From Flavobacteriaceae bacterium (GTDB lineage Bacteria; Bacteroidota; Bacteroidia; Flavobacteriales; Flavobacteriaceae): 54,744 nt of DNA. Position 1 is the first letter of the stretch. Every line of letters begins with the position of its first letter. The stretch spans positions 1 through 54,744 of the forward strand of contig JAESRX010000015.1 of the NCBI GenBank assembly GCA_016764435.1. Direction: 5' to 3'. Below, piece after piece: positions 8,728 through 17,223 of the stretch. The position numbers were made by a program, and so were the translations under genes. The notes beneath the pieces were generated by a model. The model was not told where the DNA came from and ran no database searches. It saw only the letters and a list, made by a program, of their open reading frames with translations.

Positions 8728-9495
8728 ATGGGATTGAGTATCGTGGAACGTCATGAGCTGATATTAAAGAAGTTATCTAAGTACGGGAGCGTTAGCGCCG
8801 TGGAACTTAGTAAAGAGTTTAATGTGTCTTCTGTGACTATTAGAAAGGATTTGAAACTATTGGAAGATAGAGAGTTACTTTTTCGTTCCCATGGGCGTGC
8901 CATTCCTTTCAATCCGTATATCACGACGCGACCGATCAACGAGAAAGAAAAGATATCTGTTGTAGAGAAGCGTAGTATTGCTTCCGCAGCGGCGGCTACC
9001 ATAAAACCTGATGATAATATTATTATCGCTTCAGGGACTACTTTAATTGAATTTGCAAGGCATATTTTTGAAGTGACTAACTTAACGGTGATTACTGCGT
9101 CCTTAAATACAGCACTGATCGTTTCTAAAGTTCCAGGGATCGAGGTGATTCAGCTAGGCGGTATTGTCCGTGCGAGTTCATCGTCTGTTATTGGCCCCTT
9201 AGGGGAGAAAATGCTTACGGAATTTTCGTGTAATAAATTATATCTTGGAGTGGATGGAATAGATATTGAGCATGGTTTAACCACAACTAATTCTATGGAG
9301 GCTTCCTTAAATAAAGTGATGATAAAATCTGCTCAGAAAATCATAGTACTGGTAGATTCTTCTAAGTTTGGTAAAAAAGGATTCGGACGTATTTGTGGGC
9401 TAGAAAATGTAGACCAAATAATTACAGACACGGGAATTAAATTGAGTACTAAAGAGCGCCTGATAGAGTTAGGAATTGATGTCCTAGTTGTTTAA
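8728..9495 (+). CDS. glpR: DeoR-family glycerol-3-phosphate regulon repressor
   Basis: 255 residues from the ATG at 8728, the usual DeoR length (E. coli GlpR 252). The N-terminal DeoR helix-turn-helix is plain: ERHELILKKL, then VSAVELSKEFNVSSVTIRKDL. The C-terminal sugar-phosphate sensor domain begins around residue 75 and contains the DxxxxIASGTT and LGVDGID blocks typical of DeoRC domains. It is divergent from glpD and likely autoregulates through the TCGAAA array between them, released by glycerol-3-phosphate. The GlpR assignment rests on gene context as much as on sequence. Confidence 0.85.
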   Translation: MGLSIVERHELILKKLSKYGSVSAVELSKEFNVSSVTIRKDLKLLEDRELLFRSHGRAIPFNPYITTRPINEKEKISVVEKRSIASAAAATIKPDDNIIIASGTTLIEFARHIFEVTNLTVITASLNTALIVSKVPGIEVIQLGGIVRASSSSVIGPLGEKMLTEFSCNKLYLGVDGIDIEHGLTTTNSMEASLNKVMIKSAQKIIVLVDSSKFGKKGFGRICGLENVDQIITDTGIKLSTKERLIELGIDVLVV

Positions 9496-9684
9496 AAAAG
9501 CGGGACCACCAGAAGTGTTGAAAAAATGAAGCGTATTCAGATCGTTTTTAACTCCTCCTCCGAAGGCATATTGTTTTATAAAGATCAATTAGGGGGCTGT
9601 AAGTAGCTTTTTTTTGAGAAAAATAAATTACGTGTTACTTGTTGTAATCTTCCCAAGAAAGAATTTACATATTTCGATTATATA

Positions 9685-9716
9685 TAAAAAAAGTTGCTTT
9701 TTCAAGCAGCTTTTTT
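9685..9716. terminator. Bidirectional terminator between glpR and the barrel gene
   Basis: AAGTTGCTT (9691-9699) pairs with AAGCAGCTT (9704-9712) and is flanked by A runs on the left and T runs on the right, so it can stop both converging transcripts. Confidence 0.85.
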
Positions 9717-10226
9717 CTAAAATCTTTTTCCAATACTGAGGCCTCCTCGTGGGACAAAATCGTTACTTCCTTGGTTTAATAAATTCCTTCCTAAACCTGC
9801 AGAAATTTCAAATGTCCATCCTTTATTTGTAAGGAATTTTGCTCCTACAGCAAACCCAAGTGCGAAATCGGTACTGGTTTCGGAAGCGTTTTTGTAGCTT
9901 GAGCCGTAGTCATAGTAAGAATCTATTTCAGAAACGTTTAACATTCCGAATACTTCGGTGAAAAATCCGGTAGCGGGCTTTCTTCCAAAGTAAAACCGAT
10001 AATGTGGTGTAATGGCAAACTTTAAATCGATGTCTTCACTAGAAAATAAAATATCAACTCCTACAGATGATTCTTTACTTAGAATGTATTCATATCCGAA
10101 TTCAGGAATGCCTATAAGTGTGTATAGTGCATTGATTTTAATTTCATGCCTTGCTATTTTTTCTGTCTCTTGGGCGGTGGCGCCAAAAACGCATAGCATT
10201 AATAGTGTAAAAGTTATTTTTCTCAT
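9717..10226 (-). CDS. Outer-membrane beta-barrel protein (DUF3575-like)
   Basis: 169 residues from the ATG at 10226, which gives a proper signal peptide (KITFTLLMLCVFGATAQ). Longer in-frame starts would place the promoter -7 box inside the leader or gene. The mature part is amphipathic with alternating hydrophobic residues and ends in IGKRF, a C-terminal Phe typical of barrels. The NALYTLIGIPEFGYEY block resembles DUF3575-type proteins of Bacteroidota, with no established function. It is a lone gene between two terminators, with a palindrome in its promoter that suggests specific control. Confidence 0.7.
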   Translation of the reverse strand: MRKITFTLLMLCVFGATAQETEKIARHEIKINALYTLIGIPEFGYEYILSKESSVGVDILFSSEDIDLKFAITPHYRFYFGRKPATGFFTEVFGMLNVSEIDSYYDYGSSYKNASETSTDFALGFAVGAKFLTNKGWTFEISAGLGRNLLNQGSNDFVPRGGLSIGKRF

Positions 10227-10256
10227 TTTTAGTAATTTATTGTTCATAGTTGTTAT

Positions 10257-10284
10257 CAAATATAAGACCAATATCCGGGATATT
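10257..10284 (-). promoter_or_regulatory. -7 box plus palindromic operator of the barrel gene
   Basis: CAAATATA (10257-10264), which is TATATTTG on the minus strand, sits 31 bp before the chosen ATG. Just upstream is the perfect palindrome AATATCCGGGATATT (10270-10284), where the -33 box is expected; no TTTG is present there. This arrangement fits a regulator bound at the -33 region. Confidence 0.6.
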
Positions 10285-10527
10285 ATTTGTTTTCTAAATC
10301 TAAAACAGCAATAGTAGTGGTTTGAGGGCCTTTTTATTTTAAAAAATGACTATAGAAGCGCTGGTTTGATGCGTTTTCTTAAGCGCACTAAGTGAATGGA
10401 TAAAAGGTGTTTTATTCTCTTTTAGCTACATGTAAAAGCTTATTTAAAGGCGAGGTGCTGTGTTGTGATCAGTCAATTTTAACGTGAATTGCTAGGTGTT
10501 GTTGATGTCTCAAATCATGATTCAAAA

Positions 10528-10557
10528 AAATCCGCTACAAATAAATGAAGCGGATTT
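10528..10557 (-). terminator. Terminator of the class V enzyme gene; rest of spacer empty
   Basis: AAATCCGCT (10528-10536) pairs with AGCGGATTT (10549-10557). The A run before it gives a T tract on the minus strand. The remainder of the 10285-10578 spacer shows nothing I can name. Confidence 0.85.
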
Positions 10558-10578
10558 TTAAAGAGTATAAGAATGTTG

Positions 10579-12036
10579 TTATTCAAACCATTTTTCTACT
10601 AATTTTATCTCGGTAGGTTCAAAGGTATTGTGTACAAAATCATTTTTGTCTAGGTCGTAATGGTAGTCTTTACTCCATTCTTTATGATGCTTAGCTACTT
10701 GGAGGATGCTTTCACATACAAAGGTGATTTCGTCATTGGTAATGGTGGGGTGAATGGACATCCGAATCCATCCTGGACGTTCCGTAAGGCATCCGCCTGA
10801 TATTTTTTCTTCGATACTTTTAGACAATTTTCTGTCCACATGTAATAAGAAATGACCATAGGTCCCCGCGCAAGAACAACCGCCACGCGTTTGGATTCCA
10901 AAACGATCGTTTAGTAATTTTACGATTAAGTTAAAGTGTACCTTGTCTACATAGAAAGAGAAAATACCTAGTCTATCCGTATGCTGGGCCGCTAAAACAT
11001 GAAGGTTTGGGATGTTGGATAGTTGTTTAAAAACGATGGCATTTATTTCATGTTCCCGTTTTAAAATATTGTCAACGCCCATTTTTTCTTTCAATCGGAT
11101 GGCCAAGGCTATTTTTATAGTCTGTAGAAATCCGGGAGTTCCTCCATCTTCTCGAGATTCTATATCATCGATATAATCGTGATCTCCCCATGGGTTGGTG
11201 TAATTTACGGTCCCGCCTCCTGGATTGTCTGGGACGATGTTTTTATAGAGTTTCTTATTGAAAATTAGCACGCCACTGGTTCCTGGGCCTCCTAGAAATT
11301 TATGTGGAGAAAAGAAAATAGCGTCTAAATAAGCCTCTGGATCTTCTGGATGCATGTTGATGTCCACATAAGGAGCGGAACAGGCAAAATCAATAAAGCA
11401 CAAACCATCGTGCTGATGAATTATTTTTGCGATTTGGTGATAGTCCGTCCTAATTCCTGTGACATTGGAGCAGGCGGTAATAGAGGCTATTTTTATAGGG
11501 CGATCTTCATATTCTTTTAAGATCGTTCTAAAGCTGTCCATACAAATTAACCCAGATTCTTGACAAGGTATGATTACGACATCGGCAATGGTTTCCAACC
11601 AAGAAGTTTGGTTAGAATGATGCTCCATGTGTGAAATAAAAACGATTGGTTTTAAGGCGTCTGGTACCTGTGTGTAGTTCTTAAGGTTTTCGGAAACTTT
11701 TAAGCCTAAAATACGTTGAAATTTATTCACTACACCAGTCATTCCCGTTCCTTCGGTGATTAAAACATCATCATTACTTGCGTTTACATGTGTTTTAATA
11801 ATATCTCGAGCTTTGTGATAGGCCATTGTCATGGCAGATCCGGTGACAGAGGTTTCTGTGTGTGTGTTGGCTACAAAAGGTCCAAACTCATTGATGATTT
11901 TTTCTTCTATAGGTCTGTATAGTCTACCGCTGGCTGTCCAGTCTGTGTAAATTATTTTTTTGACTCCATAAGGTGATTCAAAGGATTTATCAGATCCTAT
12001 AATATTATCTCTAAACTGCTGAAAATAACGTTCCAT
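10579..12036 (-). CDS. Class V aminotransferase / cysteine desulfurase-like PLP enzyme
   Basis: 485 residues. The PLP lysine is Lys246 in FFSPHKFLGG, with Asp216 (FIDFACSAP) to bind the pyridine nitrogen and the EHHSN block at 138-142. A late loop, TRGGCSCAGTYGH, places Cys388 and Cys390 where SufS/Csd enzymes keep their catalytic cysteine. Such enzymes take sulfur or selenium from cysteine or selenocysteine, but this long subfamily lacks a settled substrate. There are no suf genes here. It follows the DsbD-type gene by 21 bp, so a link to thiol chemistry is possible but unproven. Confidence 0.82.
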   Translation of the reverse strand: MERYFQQFRDNIIGSDKSFESPYGVKKIIYTDWTASGRLYRPIEEKIINEFGPFVANTHTETSVTGSAMTMAYHKARDIIKTHVNASNDDVLITEGTGMTGVVNKFQRILGLKVSENLKNYTQVPDALKPIVFISHMEHHSNQTSWLETIADVVIIPCQESGLICMDSFRTILKEYEDRPIKIASITACSNVTGIRTDYHQIAKIIHQHDGLCFIDFACSAPYVDINMHPEDPEAYLDAIFFSPHKFLGGPGTSGVLIFNKKLYKNIVPDNPGGGTVNYTNPWGDHDYIDDIESREDGGTPGFLQTIKIALAIRLKEKMGVDNILKREHEINAIVFKQLSNIPNLHVLAAQHTDRLGIFSFYVDKVHFNLIVKLLNDRFGIQTRGGCSCAGTYGHFLLHVDRKLSKSIEEKISGGCLTERPGWIRMSIHPTITNDEITFVCESILQVAKHHKEWSKDYHYDLDKNDFVHNTFEPTEIKLVEKWFE

Positions 12037-12057
12037 ACTATCTATTTGTTAAGGCAA

Positions 12058-14025
12058 TTATTTAAAGTTGTTAATTCCTTCCATTAGCCACTGGTAATAA
12101 GAATCTACATCCGTATTATAAGCAGAGGGTGCATTTAATTGCTTGGCATTACCATCTACTAATACATAATAAGGTTGTGCATTTGCCTTGTAATTAATGG
12201 TTTGGAACTCACTCCATTTATTTCCAATGGTTCTTATTTTTTTCCCCGTATGTTCTGAAATATATTGTTCGTCTTTTGGTAATTTTCGTTTGTCATCAAC
12301 ATATAAAGAAATCAATACAATGTCGTTATTGAGCACACTCAATACTTTTTCTTGAGACCATACATAATCTTCCATCTTACGACAGTTTACACAGGCATGT
12401 CCTGTAAAATCTACCAAGGCAGGCTTGTTTACTTTTCTAGCGTAAGCCATTCCTGTTTCGTAGTCTGTAAATGCAATAATATCATGAGGACCTAAATGTG
12501 CTCCTTCAGGAAGTTTTGCATGTGCTCCAGGGCCCCCGCCAAGTTTTTTAAACCCGACTCCGTAAGGTGATTCACTATAATGTGCCGGAGGTGGGAATCC
12601 ACTGATTAATTTTAAAGGAGCTCCCCATAATCCCGGAATCATATACACAACTAGAGTTGCTGATAACAGTCCTAAACAAAGTCTTCCTACGGAGATTCCT
12701 CCTGTTAAAGGTGAATCGTGAGGTAATTGTATTTTTCCAAATAAATAAAGTGTCAATGCTCCAAATATGGCAATCCAAATGGCTAAGAATGTTTCACGTT
12801 CTAACCAGTGTAATTGCAGTACTAAGTCGGCATTTGATAAGAATTTGAAAGCCAAGGCTAGTTCTAAAAAACCTAAGACTACTTTTACGGTATTTAACCA
12901 TCCGCCAGATTTAGGTAAGGAGTTAAGCCATCCTGGAAAGGCGGCAAATAAAGCGAAAGGAATAGCCAATGCTAAAGAGAATCCAAGCATTCCTACTATA
13001 GGGCCTATAAATCCACCTCCTGATGCCGCTTCTACTAGTAACGTTCCAACAATAGGGCCTGTGCAAGAGAAGGAGACAATAGCTAAAGCCAGAGCCATAA
13101 AAAAGATACCTACATAGCCACCTCTGTCTGCTTGAGAATCTATTTTTGTACCCCAAGAACTAGGTAAGGTGATTTCAAAAGCTCCTAAGAATGAAAGGGC
13201 AAATGTAACCAGTAATATAAAGAAAATTACATTAAACCATACGTTGGTAGAGAGCGCGTTTAAGGCTGCGGGACCAAATATAGTACTTACGGATAATCCG
13301 AGTCCTACGTATATTACGATAATCGACAATCCATAAAAAATAGCATTTCTGATTCCCGCTGCTTTTGATTTACTTTGTTTGGTAAAAAAGCTTACTGTCA
13401 TAGGGATCATTGGGAACACACAAGGTGTTAGTAATGCCGTAAGTCCTCCTAAAAATGCCAATCCAAAGATGATTAATAATCCTTTGTTTGAAGTAGGTGT
13501 TTCTATAGGAGTTTCTATGGTCGCATCGTTTTCTTTTGTGGTGCTCGTGTCACTTTTTGCGGTTATAGGGCTGTCTAATGCGGGAATGTCAAAAATAAAT
13601 GTAGCTGAAATCGGAACACATGCTTCTTTACAGGCTTGTCCACTAAACTCTATTTCAATACTCTTTACATCGGATTTTAATAATTTTATTTTTTGTCTTA
13701 AAGTTCCTTCGTATTCAAAATAAATCTCGTCTTTTTCCCATATTTCACTGTAAGCGGTGTGGGTTTCGCTTTCGTCAGCCAGTCCTATAAATTCAAAATC
13801 TTTTCCTTTTGCATCTGAGGTGAATTCTATAGGTAAAGACGCGCCGTCAGGATTGTGTTGTGAATATAAATGCCAGTCTTCTTCAATAGTAGCATTAAAA
13901 ATTAAATAATATTCGGTGTCCGAAATTTTTTCAATAGAGGAAGTCCAAGTGACAGGCTCCACCATTTGGGCGCTAACCGTAAAATTTAATAAAAGCCCGA
14001 GGAAAAGGGCGACTAATTTTTTCAT
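12058..14025 (-). CDS. DsbD-type thiol:disulfide interchange protein
   Basis: 655 residues from the ATG at 14025. In order: signal peptide ending near residue 19, a DsbD-alpha-like domain with Cys132 and Cys136 (GQACKEACVP), a membrane core of about eight segments with Cys202 (LTPCVFPMIP) and a second Cys in SCTGPIVG, and a C-terminal thioredoxin domain with CVNC at 545-548. It carries electrons from cytoplasmic thioredoxin to the periplasm. The start is preferred over the Met at 14052 because the latter overlaps the TAAATTTG promoter box. Confidence 0.93.
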   Translation of the reverse strand: MKKLVALFLGLLLNFTVSAQMVEPVTWTSSIEKISDTEYYLIFNATIEEDWHLYSQHNPDGASLPIEFTSDAKGKDFEFIGLADESETHTAYSEIWEKDEIYFEYEGTLRQKIKLLKSDVKSIEIEFSGQACKEACVPISATFIFDIPALDSPITAKSDTSTTKENDATIETPIETPTSNKGLLIIFGLAFLGGLTALLTPCVFPMIPMTVSFFTKQSKSKAAGIRNAIFYGLSIIVIYVGLGLSVSTIFGPAALNALSTNVWFNVIFFILLVTFALSFLGAFEITLPSSWGTKIDSQADRGGYVGIFFMALALAIVSFSCTGPIVGTLLVEAASGGGFIGPIVGMLGFSLALAIPFALFAAFPGWLNSLPKSGGWLNTVKVVLGFLELALAFKFLSNADLVLQLHWLERETFLAIWIAIFGALTLYLFGKIQLPHDSPLTGGISVGRLCLGLLSATLVVYMIPGLWGAPLKLISGFPPPAHYSESPYGVGFKKLGGGPGAHAKLPEGAHLGPHDIIAFTDYETGMAYARKVNKPALVDFTGHACVNCRKMEDYVWSQEKVLSVLNNDIVLISLYVDDKRKLPKDEQYISEHTGKKIRTIGNKWSEFQTINYKANAQPYYVLVDGNAKQLNAPSAYNTDVDSYYQWLMEGINNFK

Positions 14026-14049
14026 TGTGTGAATGTTTTTGTAACCGCC

Positions 14050-14057
14050 CAAATTTA
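14050..14057 (-). promoter_or_regulatory. -7 promoter box of the DsbD-type gene
   Basis: CAAATTTA on the plus strand is TAAATTTG (TAnnTTTG) on the minus strand, giving a leader of about 20 nt before the ATG at 14025. No good -33 box is seen at the usual spacing. Confidence 0.55.
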
Positions 14058-14905
14058 AGGATAATTCGTCACAATAAAATGTTAATAATCCGTGAACAGT
14101 AGATTGTGTAATGTGTATTTTTTAGCGAATTACACGTTTGTTTTCCTTTAGTAAACGTCATTTAGTTATTGTAAATGTAATTTTGTAAGGAATGTTTTTT
14201 TGATTTGATAACATAGATTCCTATGTGACTAATGTTACATTTGTGGTTTTAGGTAGCTTGTTTTCTTAAAATGCGTTGCTTTTTTCTTTAGTGTCAAAAA
14301 CAGCAACTCTTTATTTTTTGGAGTTTTTTAGTGCTGTAGAGTTATTTGTAACTAGAATTAGCTAGGGGAATCAAATGCGTTGAATTACTGTCTAAGGAGT
14401 CGTTGATTGTTAAGGAATACAGCAAGTCGTGGATCTTTATGTGTGGAAAGATGGGCTAGTAAGTGTTTTTCTAAACGATCATTTGGAGCTGTTTTTACTG
14501 CTATAAGAAGATTCTTGTGAACCTTTTTTTTTATATCAATATAAGGATGGATTTCTATAGTGTTCGTGAAGGATGGTTTTATCCACTATGGATGTCGATT
14601 AAAATGAGGATGGAGGATGTTCATAAATAGGAGTATATACGGAGGGGGTACTTTGGATTTACGCTTCTGTTTTTCGGTTGTTTTTGGAAGGGTATCGTGA
14701 GGTGAAATGTATTCATTGTTAAGAGGGATGTAGGGCTATTTGTCGGTGTCTCATTCGTTAAGACGAGGTTTTATAAGCGAAAGTTTGTGTAGTTCGGTTA
14801 AATAATGTAGTTTTATAAGAAGAAATCCTCATTTCAACGAACGAGATTTATTTTGTGTTTTTGTGGTGGTTTATCTTCAATTAACCCCTAATACCTTTAG
14901 TAATA
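14058..14905. other. 848-bp gene-free region with an orphan promoter box
   Basis: No convincing gene is present on either strand. A perfect -7 box TACATTTG occurs at 14236-14243 on the plus strand, preceded by the palindrome ACATAGATTCCTATGT (14211-14226). A weak hairpin followed by T (14305-14330) could end a transcript of about 80 nt. The 14547-14630 stretch has five GGATG repeats. The rest is AT-rich with no feature that I recognise. Confidence 0.5.
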
Positions 14906-15562
14906 ATGGCTGTAAATATTTTATTTGTAGAACCTAAATACGTGTCGGATTCTCAGATTTTTGAACTGTTAGAAGCGAGCGGGGCCGTTGTGTTTACAGT
15001 TGTAAATAGTCTAGAAGGTGTTCCTGAGGCACTCGAAAAAGCGTCCTATTCACATATCGTGTGTAATTCAATAGCGGATAAAAACACGTTTCGTAACATA
15101 AAATATTTATTCCGAGATATTCCTGTGCTTATTGTATGCGAAGATCTTGAGGTTTTGGATTTAACAGGGGTTCATTTTACAGTAATTAAAAAACCATTAA
15201 CCTATCAAAGTGTCTTTAATTTCATTGCCCAAAAACCAATCATTTCCAATCGTACTTTGGAGAAATTTGCCATGGGTGATCTGTGTTTTATTACGGAAAT
15301 GAAACAGTTAATAATTGAAGAGTTTGAAGCGAGTTTAACCGTCGTTCCTTCCTATTTGAAAGCGGAGAATTTTAAAGCAGTGAAGAGTAATATGCATCAG
15401 TTGATTGGGAAATTTGCCTTATTGGAAATGGATGAGGCACATGGTTTATCAAAAAGGATAGACAGTAATATTTTAAAAAATTCAGGAACTGAGATCCCGC
15501 ATGTGCATCAGGTACTTTTTGAGGTAGAAATTGCCCTAACTCAGTTGAAATATTCGGCATAA
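14906..15562 (+). CDS. Degenerate receiver-like domain fused to an HPt domain
   Basis: 218 residues. Residues 1-110 look like a receiver fold: NILFVEP strand, a later VIKKP motif (95-97) keeping the conserved Lys-Pro, but the acidic pair is absent and Asn54 stands where the phospho-Asp would be. Residues 115-215 are helical and carry SNMHQLIGKFALLEMDEA, matching the HPt pattern H-x-x-x-G, with candidate phospho-His164 and Gly168. It lies 45 bp before a LytTR response regulator on the same strand, so it is likely a phosphotransfer partner. No kinase is adjacent. The receiver call is by fold pattern only. Confidence 0.65.
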   Translation: MAVNILFVEPKYVSDSQIFELLEASGAVVFTVVNSLEGVPEALEKASYSHIVCNSIADKNTFRNIKYLFRDIPVLIVCEDLEVLDLTGVHFTVIKKPLTYQSVFNFIAQKPIISNRTLEKFAMGDLCFITEMKQLIIEEFEASLTVVPSYLKAENFKAVKSNMHQLIGKFALLEMDEAHGLSKRIDSNILKNSGTEIPHVHQVLFEVEIALTQLKYSA

Positions 15563-15607
15563 ATAATTAGATGAAACCTATAAGTGTAAGCCCAAATAAA
15601 TTACGTC

Positions 15608-16348
15608 ATGAAATGTATTATAATAGATGATGATAAGTTTTATATTAATTTCTTAAAAAAATATTGTGAGAAACTCGATATTGAAGTCGTGGGGGTCTAC
15701 CAAGATTCCGTGCTGGCTTTTCAAGAATTAGAGTGTTTGTCAAAGTGTGATGTTGTTTTTTTAGATATAAATATGCCTGATATTTCTGGTTTTGATATTT
15801 TAAATAATAATCTTAGAACCCAAGTAGTTATTTTGTCTGCGGATGATGCAAATGCGGTGAAAGCTTTTGATCATGATGTCGTGGATTATTTACAAAAACC
15901 ATTTTCCTTTGCTCGTTTTTTGAGAGCCATAAATAGGGTGAAAGAAAAGATGCCTAAGCCTGTAGCGGAAGCGCGAATTTCGGAGCATAAAAACAAAACG
16001 TACGTAAGTAGTGAAAAGGTGATAGAAAGAGATGGGGATATTTTTGTGAACATCAATAAAAAATTAATCAAGCTTGATATAAGTGATGTCGTTCTAGTTG
16101 AGGCTAAAGGTGATTATGTACTTATAAAACGTGCTAGTTCGAGTAATTTAATAGTCCATTCTACCTTAAAAAGAATGAAAGATAAATTGCCAGAAGACTC
16201 CTTCTTACAAGTACATCGGTCGTTTATTGTCAATCTGAAAAAAATTGTAGACATCGCCGAGTCAACGGTTGTTGTGGGGAGAGAGGTAGTGCCTATTAGT
16301 AGAGGGAATAGGGCTGTTTTACTGAGTAAATTAAATGTTGTCAATTAA
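15608..16348 (+). CDS. LytTR-family response regulator
   Basis: 246 residues. An intact receiver domain has Asp7-9 (IIDDDK), phospho-Asp53 (VFLDINMPD) and Lys97-Pro98 (DYLQKP). The C-terminal LytTR DNA-binding domain spans about 140-246, with the LQVHRSFIVNLKKI block typical of the family. It probably forms an operon with the preceding receiver-HPt protein, which could donate phosphate from an unlinked hybrid kinase. The 235-bp spacer behind it contains a GTTTCC/GGGAAC hairpin near 16360 without a T tract and no gene. Confidence 0.9.
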   Translation: MKCIIIDDDKFYINFLKKYCEKLDIEVVGVYQDSVLAFQELECLSKCDVVFLDINMPDISGFDILNNNLRTQVVILSADDANAVKAFDHDVVDYLQKPFSFARFLRAINRVKEKMPKPVAEARISEHKNKTYVSSEKVIERDGDIFVNINKKLIKLDISDVVLVEAKGDYVLIKRASSSNLIVHSTLKRMKDKLPEDSFLQVHRSFIVNLKKIVDIAESTVVVGREVVPISRGNRAVLLSKLNVVN

Positions 16349-16553
16349 ATGTATCGGTTAGTTTCCTCCGCAAGGGAACAATTGACACCTTGTAAAAGTA
16401 GTGAAATGAAGAAAATTTTGAGCGGTATGATACTGTTGAATAGGATATGTTCAGAGAGTGGAGTCTAATTTAGGGGTAACTAGCAGGTTTTAGGTCACTT
16501 TTATCCGGTTTTATTGTTCTTTAGTTTGGTGTGATTAATTAGGATAGGTTTCT

Positions 16554-16561
16554 TACCTTTG
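16554..16561 (+). promoter_or_regulatory. -7 promoter box of the HupE-like gene
   Basis: TACCTTTG matches TAnnTTTG and lies 22 bp before the ATG at 16584. The nearest TTTG (16525-16528) is 25 bp upstream, longer than usual. Confidence 0.5.
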
Positions 16562-16583
16562 GAACCCCACTAAAATTAAGAGC

Positions 16584-17168
16584 ATGGACCAATTGTTATT
16601 TTATATCAAAGAAGGATTTTATCACGTATTAGACTGGAGAGCTTATGATCATATTTTATTTTTGATTGTACTCTGTGTTGTATATACGTTTGACAGCTTG
16701 AAGAGAGTTTTTCTATTGATTAGTTTATTTACAATCGGTCATACGTTTTCATTGATTTTAGCCACTTATGGAGTGCTGACGATAAAAGCATCTGTGGTGG
16801 AGTTCTTAATTCCTATTACTATATTTATTACCGCTTGGATTAATATTATAACACTTAAAACATCGAGTCGAAATTCGGGTGTAAATTTGAATTTGTTTCT
16901 GGCGTTGTTCTTTGGGTTGATCCATGGTTTAGGATTCTCAAGAGGCTTTAAAATGCTTGTAGGTAGGGAGGACGACTTGTTTTTACCTTTGCTGGAATTT
17001 GCCTTGGGAATAGAATTTGCTCAGTTAATTGTAACGTTTATTATTCTGCTATTAGGCTTTGTGTTTTGTTCGTTCTTGCGATTTTCGAAGCGCGATTGGG
17101 TCCTGGTTAGCTCTGCTATTGTGGTAGGATTAGTCATCCCTATGTTATTAAATTCAAAATTTTGGTAA
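16584..17168 (+). CDS. HupE/UreJ-like membrane protein
   Basis: 194 residues with about six membrane segments. It shows the HupE/UreJ-2 pattern: GFYHVLDWRAYDHILFL near the N-terminus, FTIGHTFSL, and FGLIHGLGFSRGF with conserved His residues that could bind a metal. Family members are linked to nickel or hydrogenase/urease maturation in other bacteria, but no hydrogenase or urease gene is near, so the ligand here is unknown. It has its own promoter box and lies 55 bp before the dCMP deaminase gene. Confidence 0.78.
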   Translation: MDQLLFYIKEGFYHVLDWRAYDHILFLIVLCVVYTFDSLKRVFLLISLFTIGHTFSLILATYGVLTIKASVVEFLIPITIFITAWINIITLKTSSRNSGVNLNLFLALFFGLIHGLGFSRGFKMLVGREDDLFLPLLEFALGIEFAQLIVTFIILLLGFVFCSFLRFSKRDWVLVSSAIVVGLVIPMLLNSKFW

Positions 17169-17223
17169 AAAAATAACTTCCCTTTTCTTAATTCTCCTTA
17201 TTTTCGTGCGTAGCATATATTTT

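Noticed and set aside
14547..14630. 27-codon frame (MDFYSVREGW start) in the 848-bp gap
   Set aside because: Very short, no ribosome site, inside GGATG-rich sequence with a hairpin; no way to support it without conservation data.
16349..16583. Hairpin GTTTCC/GGGAAC and a 20-codon frame behind the LytTR gene
   Set aside because: No T tract follows the hairpin, and the short frame has no supporting feature.
17206..17223. GTG start six codons upstream for the dCMP deaminase
   Set aside because: Part of the possible promoter region (TATTTTCG, 17199-17206) overlaps it, and the conserved protein begins at the ATG at 17224.
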